Shown here piece after piece: positions 24,077 through 32,790 of a DNA stretch of 64,000 bases. Each line of letters starts with the position of its first letter. The first letter of the stretch is position 1. The notes beneath the pieces were generated by a model, which saw only the letters and a list, made by a program, of their open reading frames with translations, made no database searches and was not told the DNA's origin. Both the position numbers and the translations under genes were made by a program. Origin of the DNA: JACCZX01 sp963710675 (lineage in GTDB: Bacteria > Pseudomonadota > Gammaproteobacteria > Burkholderiales > Burkholderiaceae_F); contig CAVQBE010000010.1 in NCBI GenBank assembly GCA_963710675.1, positions 40,222 through 104,221 on the forward strand, written 5' to 3'.

Positions 24077-25724
24077 ATGTTGATGTCATCGCAGGATTAT
24101 CGGGACTCGCTGCGCCGATCGCAGCCGCGCGTCTACGTCGATGGGCAGCAGTTGAATCGGTCGCCGACGAGCCGTCGCTGGCGCCCGGTGTCAACGCGCT
24201 CGGTTTGAGCTACGACTATGCGCTTGCGCGAAAACCTGGCACCGGTGATGCGTACCCGTGCCGGCACGCATGAGATCAACCGCATGAACGCGATTCCCGC
24301 GTCAAGCCAGGATCTGCTGAACAAGCTCGAAGCAGTGCGTCTGCTTTGCCAGGAGACCGGATGCGCGCAGCGTTATCTGGGTGGCGACGGATTGGCTGCA
24401 CTTCGCCAGGCTACGCATCGCATCGACGCCGACAAAGGCACCGAATACTCAGCGCGGCTCGACGCCTATCTGGAGCGCGTCTATTCCGAAGACCTAAGCA
24501 TCGGCATTGCGATGACCGACGGCAAGGGCGATCGCTCGTTGCGGCCACATCAGCAGCCGAATCTCGATACGTATGTTCACATTGTCGAGCGTCGCGCCGA
24601 CGGCGTCGTCATTTCGGGTGTCAAGGCGATCGTCACGGCTGCTCCCTACGTGCACGAACTGCTGGTGATGCCCTGCCGCAACATGACGCAGGACGACGCC
24701 GACTTCGCGGTCTGTTGCGCGGTCCCGATCGATGTCGATGGCCTGACGATCGTTGCGCGCCCGGCAGGACGTCCCGGCGAAAAGTCCGCGCTGTTCAGTG
24801 GGCGTTACGGCCAGTCAACCGGCGTCGCGATTTTCGAGCGCGTGTTCGTTCCGTGGGAGAACGTTTTTCTCGCGGGCGAGTGGGAGCATTCCGGATTTCT
24901 GACCTATAGCTACGCGACGCATCATCGGCAGACGTGCATTGCCGCGCGTGCGGGGTTCGGCGATCTGCTGATTGGCGCCGGCGCACTGATGACCGAGGCC
25001 AACGGCGCCGACCTCGATCAAGCGCATGGCCTGCGCGAGGCGATGATCGATCTGATCAAGATCGTCGAAGGGTTTTATGCATGCGGTGTCGCTGCGTCGG
25101 TGTATTGCACCGATCGATCCCTCCGGTGTTGCGATGCCCGACGCAGTGTTCGGCAACGTCGGCAAGCTGTTGATGGCGACGCAGATTTACGACATGCATC
25201 GGCTGGCGCATCACGTATCCGGCGGGTTGATCGTCACGCTGCCAGGCCCTGAAGAAGACCATAACCCGGCCACCGCCGGCCGGCTGTCCGAGCTGCTGAC
25301 CGCGCGCTCCGACATTCCGTATGAGAAGCGGATCGAGGTTGCGCGCTTCGTTGAAGACCTGACGGCCTCATATCAGGCGGGCTGGTACTCGGTGATCTCA
25401 TTGCATGGCGGCGGATCCCCGGAAGCGATGAAGATGGAAATCTGGCGCAACTATCCGCTTGGCAACAAGGTCGATCTTGTCGAGCGTTTGCTGGAGCGCG
25501 GCGTGCTCATTGAAGATAACCGCAGCGACGACGTGCGCAAGATCACACGCAATCGTCAGCCGGGGCGTTGCTGCATCGAAGGATGTCAGGTCCCGACCGC
25601 GCCGGTCGTTGTGCCGCTACCGCAGGCCGGCCCGGCGCGATCGGTGCTTCCGCTGCGCAAAGACTGGCACCACGAACTAAGGGCGTGGTTGTGCGCCTGC
25701 GGTCCGAGCAGTCGTTTCTGCTGA
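24077..25724 (+). pseudogene. 4-hydroxybutyryl-CoA dehydratase / 4-hydroxyphenylacetate 3-hydroxylase family enzyme, frameshifted
   Basis: From ATG 24077 (SSQDYRDSLRRSQPRVYVDG) the protein is readable over about 540 residues with three or four frame changes (near 24150, 24220, 25110 and in the tail). Family features include TDGKGDRS, ISGVKAIVTAAPYVHE, the FAD-family FVPWENVF and GGLIVTLPGPEEDHNP. SLHGGGSPEAMKMEIWR resembles the C-terminus of clostridial 4-hydroxybutyryl-CoA dehydratase. Possible cluster ligands are CQETGC and HRQTC, spaced differently from the clostridial Cys/Cys/His/Cys set, so cluster binding is uncertain. The neighbouring CoA-transferase would suit a hydroxyacyl-CoA substrate, which is inference. 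Confidence 0.78.
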
Positions 25725-26243
25725 TGGTTGATGTGCAGGCGCAACTTGCGCCGCGCGTTGCAGGCGGGGACCAAGTCATTGCGAAATGTGCCGCGTTGAT
25801 GAGCGCAGCGCGTCTACTGAAGCTTCCCGTTCGCGTGACCGAACATTGCGCCGACCGCATCGGGCATTCGGTGTCGCGAGATTGCCGACTTGACAGGCCA
25901 GGCGAGGTGTTGCCGAAGACGCATTTCTGCTGCACTGACGAGCCCGATGTCCTGGCAGCAATTCGATGCGCTCGACCGCAAGCAGGCTGGTCATCGCCGG
26001 CATGGAGGCGCATGTGTGTGCGATGCAGGCCGCGCTCGGCCTTGCCGAAAATGGCTACGACTGCTTTTTTGTGCAAGACGCGTCGGGCTCGCAGCGGCCG
26101 TCCGACCACGCTAGCTGCGATCGAGCGCTTGCGAATGAGCAACGTGCAGATCGTCTACGACCGAGATGGTGATGTTCGAGTGGCTGAAGCGCGCCGACGT
26201 GCCGGAGTTTCGCGAGTTGCTGAAGATCGTCAAGAGTGCCTGA
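25691..26243 (+). pseudogene. Isochorismatase-family cysteine hydrolase, frameshifted
   Basis: Reads RLRSEQSFLLMVDVQAQLAP (catalytic Asp in MVDVQ), LLKLPVRVTEHCADRIGH, then in other frames KTHFCCTDEP, VIAGMEAHVCAMQAALGLAENGY with the catalytic cysteine in AHVC, and a C-terminus EMVMFEWLKRAD ending at TGA 26241-26243. At least four single-base frame changes are needed. Such proteins hydrolyse isochorismate, nicotinamide or related amides; no specificity can be assigned. The start GTG 25691 overlaps the end of the previous gene. Confidence 0.8.
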
Positions 26244-26698
26244 TAGTCGGCGCCAGACGGTGCATCTGTTGCGACAGGCATCACGCGCGGATATCGCCGC
26301 TATTCACGAGGTCCGGATGTCGGTGCGCGAAAATCAATTGGCTCGCAGCAACGCTATATCCGAGCGTGACTACATCGATCATCTCGAGACGCTAGGTCGT
26401 GGCTGGGTGATCGAAGCCGGACATCGTATTGTTGCTGTCGTAGTCGGCAATGCACGCAACGGAAACATATGGGGTCTGTTCGTCCATCCGGAATTCGAGC
26501 GGCGCGGTTCGGCCGGCGCTTGCTCGATACCGCCGTGGAATGGCTTTGGTCACAGGGGCTGACGCAACTGTGGCTGACAACAACGCCCGGCACACGCGCG
26601 CAGGGGTTCTACGAAGCGGCTGGGTGGAGGCGGGCGGGGTGACCGAGCACGGTGAAATACGATTCGAGCTGAGCAGGCGTGTCCACAGTCTTCAATGA
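26236..26698 (+). pseudogene. GNAT-family N-acetyltransferase, frameshifted
   Basis: GTG 26236 overlaps the end of the isochorismatase gene. The product has LRQASRADIAAIHEVRMSV at the N-terminus and the acetyl-CoA-binding core GNIWGLFVHPEFERRG. After a frame change near 26510 it continues RRLLDTAVEWLWSQG and TPGTRAQGFYEAAGWRR, then after one more indel near 26638 VTEHGEIRFEL. It transfers an acetyl group to an unknown amine. Stop and next start overlap (ATGA). Confidence 0.8.
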
Positions 26699-27274
26699 CC
26701 TGTTTGGTGCGTCGCCTCATGGCCGGCCGGACTGACATACGCGCTCGACTTCATCAGCGATGAAGAAGAAAGCCAACTGCTGTCAGCGATTCGCGACGTG
26801 CCGATGCACGACGCGCAATATTATGAATACACGGCCAAGCGGCGTGTCGCGAGCTTCGGTGCAAGCTATGACTTCGAATCGAGACAGCTGCACGACGCCG
26901 CTCCTGTGCCTGCGTTCCTGATCCCGCTGCGCAAGCGCGTGGCAGAGCGCGTAGCACATTTCCGAAGACACATTCGCCCAGACGTTGATTACCGAATATC
27001 GGCCGGGCACACCGTTGGGCTGGCATCGTGACGCGCTGAACTATGAACTCATCGCCGGCATCTCACTGGGTGGTCGCTGTCGGATGCGCTTTCGCCCATA
27101 TCCGCCACGCCGGGGGCGAGATCCCAGGACATTTGCGTTCAACTGGAGCCGCGCTCGATGTATGTGATGCGCGATGAGGTGCGCTGGAACTGGCAGCACA
27201 GCATCCCTGCGACGCCTGAGCATCGGTGGTCGATTACGTTTCGCACGTTGCGAGTATCGACACGCGATCCGTAA
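26695..27274 (+). pseudogene. AlkB-like 2-oxoglutarate/Fe(II) dioxygenase, frameshifted
   Basis: In shifting frames the product reads LTYALDFISDEEESQLLSAIRD, RVASFGASYDFESRQL and LITEYRPGTPLGWHRD (the HxD iron ligands). It continues GISLGGRCRMRFRPYP, EPRSMYVMRDEVRWNWQHSI (third iron ligand His) and RWSITFRTLR (2-oxoglutarate-binding arginines). These are all AlkB-family hallmarks; such enzymes oxidatively remove alkyl groups from nucleic acids. Three to five single-base indels interrupt it. The start overlaps the GNAT stop. Confidence 0.82.
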
Positions 27275-27318
27275 CCGCGCCGTATATTCTGGCCACGTAA
27301 TCCACTGGGAAAATTGAA

Positions 27319-27729
27319 GTGCGGCGTTTACTGTGCACCATTGCGTTGATTGCGCTGTCGGCCGGAGGACTCGTGGCATGCGGCGACTTCATGACGGACT
27401 CTGCCACGCGGTTGGCGAACGATCTTCAAAGGGCGGCGGAGTCGATGCCGGCGAACTCGGGTGCGTCGCACACGCTCGTTCATCGGCCGAAGGCTTCGCC
27501 CGACGGATGCGCGCACGATTATTCGTTTCAGCTGAGCCGCCAATCTTCGTTGCTGATTTGGTGCAAGTCGCCGAACGGGGAGAAAAACGTTACAAGTCAC
27601 ACGACGACCTCCCACCTGCGCTATGTTGATGTGCCCCAGCAGATCAATCTCGAAAAGCGCGCGGGTGAGCCGATCACGATCGAGCTGCAGAGGACGCTGG
27701 GCAAGCCGGTGGTCGTGCGTGCGTACTAG
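27319..27729 (+). CDS. Putative lipoprotein of unknown function
   Basis: The 136-residue product begins with a GTG and a typical lipoprotein signal: basic MRRLL, hydrophobic stretch and lipobox LVAC with Cys21. The mature part is polar, with two further Cys (about residues 64 and 82) that could form a disulfide. It ends in a predicted beta-rich segment (INLEKRAGEPITIELQR). I do not recognise a family. It is the only gene between 20.4 and 28.7 kb with an intact frame. Its last codons overlap the GDPD start. Confidence 0.65.
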   Translation: MRRLLCTIALIALSAGGLVACGDFMTDSATRLANDLQRAAESMPANSGASHTLVHRPKASPDGCAHDYSFQLSRQSSLLIWCKSPNGEKNVTSHTTTSHLRYVDVPQQINLEKRAGEPITIELQRTLGKPVVVRAY

Positions 27730-28691
27730 CGCTGCTGTCTTTGCCTTGCTTGCTGCGGGCGTTTCTTCCGCCACCGCCATCGATCTGCAAGGCCACCGCG
27801 GCACGCGCGGCCTTGCTCCCGAAAATACGCTGGCCGCTTTTAGGACTGCACTTGCGATTGGCGTGACGACGCTCGAGACGGATCTCGCGATGACGCGCGA
27901 CGGCGTCCTGGTGCTATCCCACGATCCGCGTGTGTCTGCGGCGCTGACACGCGGCTCTGACGGGCGCTGGTTGAGCGAAGACGGCGCGCCGATTTTTTCG
28001 CTGAGCGCACGCGATCTCGCGCAATATGACGTCGGCCGTTTGAACCCAACTCACAAGTACGCCGAGCAGTGGACCGAACAGAAAGCAAGGGACGGCGAGC
28101 GCATCCCAACGTTGCAGCAGTTGTTCGATATCGCACGCGACGCCGTGTCTCCAGGCGGCCGCCCCGTGCGTTTCAACATCGAAACCAAAATCACACCATC
28201 CAGCGGCTGATACCACTCCTGGCGCGGAAAGTTACGCGCGCGCTGTCGTTGATGCAGTTCGGTCCGCAAGGATGGTGGATCGGGTGACAGTGCAATCGTT
28301 CGATTGGCGAACGCTGCGCGAGGTGAAGAAACGCGCTCCGGAAATAGCCACCGCATGCTTGACGATCGATTCTTCGGGCATGAATACCGTCGTTCCGGAT
28401 GCATCGGGAGCATCTCCGTGGCATGCCGGACTGAAAGCAGCCGACTACGGCGGGTCGCTTCCGAAGTTGGCGCAAGCGGCTGGTTGCAGCATCTGGTCGC
28501 CATTCTGGCGCAATGTAACTGCCGACAACGTTGCTGAAGCGCAAGCTCTGAGGCTCAAAGTCATCCCGTGGACGGTGAACGATCCTGCCGAGATCGAACG
28601 CCTGGCGACGCTTGGCGTCGACGGCATCATCACGGACTATCCGGACCGCGCACGACGAGCGCTGGCGGCTCGCAACATCTCGATCGATTGA
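27719..28691 (+). pseudogene. Glycerophosphodiester phosphodiesterase, one frameshift
   Basis: A GTG at 27719 gives a secretion-type signal followed by DLQGHRGTRGLAPENTLAAF, the GDPD active-site motif (HRG...PENT), and TTLETDLAMTRDGVLVLSHDP, with metal-binding Glu/Asp and the catalytic His. The first frame ends at 28210; a one-base shift resumes DTTPGAESYARAVVDAV and runs to VDGIITDYPDRARRAL, the conserved C-terminus. Probably a periplasmic enzyme releasing glycerol 3-phosphate from glycerophosphodiesters. Single indel near 28208. Confidence 0.87.
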
Positions 28692-28741
28692 GAGCGAGCG
28701 ATGAGCCGCAGCGCCATTGTGCAGTCGGCTCGATCGCGAGA

Positions 28742-28814
28742 GCTATTTCGGCGGCACGTCCGAAATAGCATCGGTATACTGCGCCGTTACCGGTAACGCT
28801 GTTGCTTACAGCGT
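28742..28814 (+). promoter_or_regulatory. Three consecutive inverted repeats in the pyrG leader
   Basis: GCTATTTCGG (28742-28751) pairs perfectly with CCGAAATAGC (28760-28769); GTTACCGGTAAC (28786-28797) is a perfect 12-base palindrome; ACGCTGT (28796-28802) pairs with ACAGCGT (28808-28814). The first could be the terminator stem of the GDPD gene, though no T-run follows. The others could be operator or leader RNA structure for pyrG. I see no established pyrG control element here. Confidence 0.5.
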
Positions 28815-28824
28815 AAGAATTAAG

Positions 28825-28845
28825 ATGATCAAGTACGCGAAATGA
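28825..28845 (+). other. Six-codon mini-ORF duplicating the pyrG start
   Basis: ATGATCAAGTACG at 28825-28837 is repeated exactly at 28842-28854, where pyrG begins. The first copy reads MIKYAK and stops at TGA 28843-28845, overlapping the pyrG ATG (ATGA). A ribosome finishing the mini-ORF would be placed on the pyrG start. A translational role is inference. Confidence 0.5.
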
Positions 28846-30536
28846 TCAAGTACGTGTTCGTTACCGGTGGCGTGGTCTCCTCGCTCGGAAAAGGGATCGC
28901 CGCCGCCTCTCTTGCCGCGATCCTCGAATCGCGCGGCCTCAAAGTCACCCTAATAAAGCTGGACCCGTACATCAACGTCGACCCCGGCACGATGTCGCCG
29001 TTTCAGCACGGCGAGGTGTTCGTCACCGAGGACGGTGCCGAAACGGATCTGGACCTCGGACATTACGAGCGGTTCATCTCGGCCAAGATGCGGAAGGTGA
29101 ATAACTTCACCACCGGCCAGATTTACGACTCGGTTATCAAGAAAGAACGGCGCGGCGAGTACCTGGGCAAGACGGTTCAGGTCATTCCGCACGTAACCAA
29201 CGAGATCCAGGACTTCATCGAGCGCGGTGCGCGCGCGGCGTGGGACGGCAAAGCCGATGTGGCGATCGTCGAGATCGGCGGCACCGTGGGTGACATCGAA
29301 TCACTGCCGTTTGTCGAAGCGGTCCGCCAGATGAAGCTGCGGTTGGGCCAATCGTCGGCGTGCTACGTGCACCTGACGCTGGTGCCGTTCATTCCGTCTG
29401 CCGGCGAACTGAAAACCAAGCCGACGCAGCACAGCGTGCAGAAGATGCGCGAGATCGGTATCTCGCCCGACGTGCTGTTGTGCCGTGCCGATCGTCCGAT
29501 CCCGGAAGACGAGCGCGCGAAGATTTCGTTGTTTTCGAACGTGCCGATCGACGCGGTGATCTCGGCGTGGGATGTCAGCTCGATCTACAAGATTCCATCG
29601 ATGCTGCACAAGCAGGGTCTCGACGAGATTGTGTGCTTCAAGCTCGGCATCATTGCCAAGCCCGCTGATCTTTCGAGCTGGGACAAGCTCGTGTACGCGC
29701 TCGAGCATCCGGAGCACGAGGTCACAATCGGCATGGTCGGCAAATACGTCGAGCTGTCGGATTCGTACAAGTCGCTGGTCGAAGCGCTGATGCACGCCGG
29801 CATCAACACACGCACCAAGGTGAAGATCGAGTATCTGGATTCCGAGCAGATTGAAAGCGATGGAATGGCATTGCTCGATAAGGTCGATGCGGTGCTGGTA
29901 CCTGGCGGCTTCGGCCGGCGCGGCACCGAAGGCAAGATCTCCGCAATTCGTCACGCGCGTGAAAACAGTTTGCCCTATCTGGGTATTTGCCTTGGCATGC
30001 AGCTGGCAACAATCGAGTTTGCCCGCAACGTGTGTGGGCTAACGGGAGCGAACTCGACCGAGTTTGATCCTGACACGCCGCACCCGGTCGTTGCGCTGAT
30101 CACCGAATGGACTGATCGCACGGGCCGCATCGAGCGGCGCGATGCACAGTCGGATCTCGGCGGCACGATGCGGCTCGGCTCGCAGAAATGTCCAGTCGAG
30201 CGCGGCACACTTGCCGCGCGAATCTACGGTGCCGAGGTCAACGAGCGCCATCGTCATCGCTACGAGGTCAACAATGCCTATGTGCCGCAGCTCGAAGCGT
30301 GCGGGTACACCGTTTCGGCGCGTACGCCGAGTGAGAAGTTGACCGAGATCATGGAGCTGCCGTCCCATCCGTTTTTTATCGGCGTCCAGTTTCACCCCGA
30401 GTTCACGTCGACGCCGCGGCACGGGCATCCGCTGTTCAAGGCATTTATCGAGGCGGCACTCGCGAGTAAGCAGGCACGCTCGCAGACAGACAGCGACACG
30501 AAAGTCGCGCCGATTGCTCAAAAGGCCGCCGCGTGA
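28842..30536 (+). CDS. pyrG: CTP synthase
   Basis: CTP synthase makes CTP from UTP, ATP and glutamine. The 564-residue product has the N-terminal synthetase domain (FVTGGVVSSLGKGIAAASLA P-loop, KLDPYINVDPGTMSPFQHG) and a C-terminal class I glutamine amidotransferase domain with the nucleophile Cys383 (GICLGMQ) and HPEFTS. ATG 28842 is the family start. The tail after about residue 540 is longer than in E. coli and polar. The next gene is kdsA, separated by a family B repeat whose first three bases are this gene's TGA. Confidence 0.98.
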   Translation: MIKYVFVTGGVVSSLGKGIAAASLAAILESRGLKVTLIKLDPYINVDPGTMSPFQHGEVFVTEDGAETDLDLGHYERFISAKMRKVNNFTTGQIYDSVIKKERRGEYLGKTVQVIPHVTNEIQDFIERGARAAWDGKADVAIVEIGGTVGDIESLPFVEAVRQMKLRLGQSSACYVHLTLVPFIPSAGELKTKPTQHSVQKMREIGISPDVLLCRADRPIPEDERAKISLFSNVPIDAVISAWDVSSIYKIPSMLHKQGLDEIVCFKLGIIAKPADLSSWDKLVYALEHPEHEVTIGMVGKYVELSDSYKSLVEALMHAGINTRTKVKIEYLDSEQIESDGMALLDKVDAVLVPGGFGRRGTEGKISAIRHARENSLPYLGICLGMQLATIEFARNVCGLTGANSTEFDPDTPHPVVALITEWTDRTGRIERRDAQSDLGGTMRLGSQKCPVERGTLAARIYGAEVNERHRHRYEVNNAYVPQLEACGYTVSARTPSEKLTEIMELPSHPFFIGVQFHPEFTSTPRHGHPLFKAFIEAALASKQARSQTDSDTKVAPIAQKAAA

Positions 30537-30620
30537 GCGCGGCGCCGGGCCGTCCCAAGCAGCGCTCTGCGTTGCCAATGAGCCCCCTCGGGGGGACCGC
30601 GCGAAGCGCGAGGGGGCAAC
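30534..30620 (+). repeat. Intergenic palindromic repeat, family B copy 3, carrying the kdsA ribosome-binding site
   Basis: Begins with the pyrG stop TGA and ends at the kdsA ATG. It shares TGAGCGC, GCCGGGCCG, CCCAAGC, CGCTC, CCCCCT-GGGGGGACCG, GCGC and GGGGGC-AAC with the copy before nuoE. GCCCCCTC (30582-30589) pairs perfectly with GAGGGGGC (30610-30617), with an inner GCGC-gaa-GCGC. AGGGGG lies four bases before ATG and is the ribosome-binding site. Confidence 0.75.
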
Positions 30621-31475
30621 ATGAAGCTGGCGGGGTTTGAAGTCGGGCTCGATCAGCCGCTGTTTCTGATCGCCGGGCCATGTGTGATCGAGTCCGAGCA
30701 GATGGCGATCGACACCGCGGGTCGCTTGAAGGAAATCACCGGCGCGCTCGGTGTTCCTTTCATTTACAAGTCGAGCTTCGACAAGGCGAATCGCAGCTCG
30801 GGCAAGAGCTTTCGTGGCCTCGGCATTGACGAGGGATTGCGGATTCTGGGCGCGGTCAGAAAGCAAGTCGGCGTTCCGGTGCTGACCGATGTCCACGAGG
30901 AAGGTGAGATCAAGCCCGCGGCTGCGGTGGTCGACGTGTTGCAAACGCCGGCGTTTCTGTGCAGGCAGACCGACTTCATCCGCGCATGTGCGGTCAGCGG
31001 CAAGCCCGTCAATATCAAGAAGGGTCAGTTTCTCGCGCCGGGCGACATGAAAAACGTGATCGATAAGGCTCGCGACGCTGCACGTGAGGCTGGCTTGGCT
31101 GAAGACAGTTTTATGACCTGCGAGCGCGGCGCATCGTTCGGCTACAACAATCTTGTATCCGATATGCGATCACTGGCAATCATGCGCGAAACTAATGCTC
31201 CGGTCGTGTTCGATGCCACCCACTCGGTTCAACTGCCGGGCGGGCAGGGCACGACAAGCGGGGGCCAGCGCGAATTCGTGCCCGTGTTGGCGCGTGCCGC
31301 AGTTGCCGCCGGAGTCGCCGGAGTGTTCATGGAAACTCATCCAAATCCCGCCGAAGCCAAGTCAGACGGACCAAACGCCGTTCCGCTGGATCGGATGCAG
31401 GAGTTGCTGGCCACCCTTGTTGAGCTCGATCGCGCGGTGAAGCGGCAAGGCTTTATCGAGACCAGCTTTGCCTGA
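30621..31475 (+). CDS. kdsA: 3-deoxy-8-phosphooctulonate synthase (KDO8P synthase)
   Basis: Condenses phosphoenolpyruvate with arabinose 5-phosphate to make KDO 8-phosphate for lipopolysaccharide. The 284-residue product shows the family motifs AGPCVIES, YKSSFDKANRSS, NIKKGQFLAPGDMKN and THSVQLPGG, at normal length. It lies between pyrG and eno, a conserved proteobacterial arrangement, and uses the repeat-borne ribosome-binding site just before its ATG. Confidence 0.97.
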   Translation: MKLAGFEVGLDQPLFLIAGPCVIESEQMAIDTAGRLKEITGALGVPFIYKSSFDKANRSSGKSFRGLGIDEGLRILGAVRKQVGVPVLTDVHEEGEIKPAAAVVDVLQTPAFLCRQTDFIRACAVSGKPVNIKKGQFLAPGDMKNVIDKARDAAREAGLAEDSFMTCERGASFGYNNLVSDMRSLAIMRETNAPVVFDATHSVQLPGGQGTTSGGQREFVPVLARAAVAAGVAGVFMETHPNPAEAKSDGPNAVPLDRMQELLATLVELDRAVKRQGFIETSFA

Positions 31476-31491
31476 GAAACTCTAAGGAAAC

Positions 31492-32775
31492 ATGAGCGCA
31501 ATCGTTGACATCATCGGCCGTGAAATTCTCGATTCGCGCGGCAACCCCACCGTTGAATGCGACGTATTGCTTGAAAGCGGAGTGATGGGCCGCGCAATCG
31601 TTCCATCGGGCGCATCGACCGGTGCGCGCGAGGCGATTGAGCTGCGCGACGGGGACGACAACCGCTACGGCGGCAAAGGTGTGCTAAAGGCAATTGAAAA
31701 CGTCAACACCGAGATCTCGGAAGCCGTCTTGGGACTCGAAGCCAACGAGCAGGCGTTTCTTGACAATGCGTTGATCGAGCTTGACGGTACCGAAAACAAA
31801 TCGCGCCTTGGCGCCAACGCGATGCTGGCGGTGTCGATTGCTGTTGCGAAGGCGGCGGCCGAGGAATCCGGGTTGCCGCTTTATCGCTATTTTGGAGGCA
31901 GCGGTCCAATGCAAATGCCGGTGCCGATGATGAACGTGATCAACGGCGGCGCACACGCCAACAACAATCTCGATCTGCAGGAATTGATGATCGTGCCCAT
32001 AGGGGCGCCGACTTTCTCAGAAGCGGTGCGCTATGGCGCTGAAGTCTTCCATGCACTGAAGAAGCTGATTGACAAAGCAGGAATGAGCACCGCCGTTGGC
32101 GACGAAGGCGGATTTGCGCCGAGCGTGAAGAATCACGAGGCTGCGATTCAAATGATTCTGCAAGCGATCGATCACGCTGGATACAAAGCAGGAGCGGACA
32201 TCGCGCTCGCCATCGACTGCGCCGCCAGCGAGTTTTTCAAGGACGGCAAGTACAGACTCGAAAGCGAAGGATGGACGTTGTCGGCAGCCGAATGGACCAC
32301 GACGCTGGCGGGTTGGTGCGGTAAGTATCCGATCGTGTCGATCGAAGATGGAATGGCGGAAAACGATTGGGCGGGCTGGGAGGAGCTCACGCAAAAGCTT
32401 GGCGAGAAGGTGCAACTTGTCGGCGACGACATCTTCGTCACCAACACGGCACTATTGCGCGAAGGAATTCGGCGCGGCGTTGCGAACTCGATACTGATCA
32501 AGATCAATCAGATCGGGACGCTGACCGAAACGTTCGCCGCCATTGAGATGGCGAAGCGCGCGGGCTATACGTCGGTGATCAGCCATCGCTCCGGCGAAAC
32601 TGAAGACACGACGATCGCCGATATCGCCGTGGGCACCAACGTAATGCAGATCAAGACCGGCTCACTGAGCCGCTCGGATCGAATTGCGAAGTACAACCAG
32701 TTGCTTCGTATCGAGGAGGACCTGGGCGACGTCGCAGGTTATCCCGGTCGCGATGCGTTCGACAACTTTCGCTAG
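31492..32775 (+). CDS. eno: Enolase
   Basis: Enolase interconverts 2-phosphoglycerate and phosphoenolpyruvate. The 427-residue product has the metal and active-site segments EILDSRGNPTVE, GASTGAREA, NVINGGAHANN, VGDEGGFAP, IEDGMAENDW, LVGDDIFVTN, LIKINQIGT and SHRSGETEDT, all at family positions. TAAGGA precedes the ATG at a normal distance. kdsA upstream supplies the PEP-using step of KDO synthesis. Confidence 0.98.
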   Translation: MSAIVDIIGREILDSRGNPTVECDVLLESGVMGRAIVPSGASTGAREAIELRDGDDNRYGGKGVLKAIENVNTEISEAVLGLEANEQAFLDNALIELDGTENKSRLGANAMLAVSIAVAKAAAEESGLPLYRYFGGSGPMQMPVPMMNVINGGAHANNNLDLQELMIVPIGAPTFSEAVRYGAEVFHALKKLIDKAGMSTAVGDEGGFAPSVKNHEAAIQMILQAIDHAGYKAGADIALAIDCAASEFFKDGKYRLESEGWTLSAAEWTTTLAGWCGKYPIVSIEDGMAENDWAGWEELTQKLGEKVQLVGDDIFVTNTALLREGIRRGVANSILIKINQIGTLTETFAAIEMAKRAGYTSVISHRSGETEDTTIADIAVGTNVMQIKTGSLSRSDRIAKYNQLLRIEEDLGDVAGYPGRDAFDNFR

Positions 32776-32790
32776 CCGGGTGTGACAATC

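Noticed and set aside
29301..29954. 217-codon minus-strand open frame opposite pyrG
   Set aside because: Mirror of a strongly conserved gene; composition is that of a reversed coding strand.
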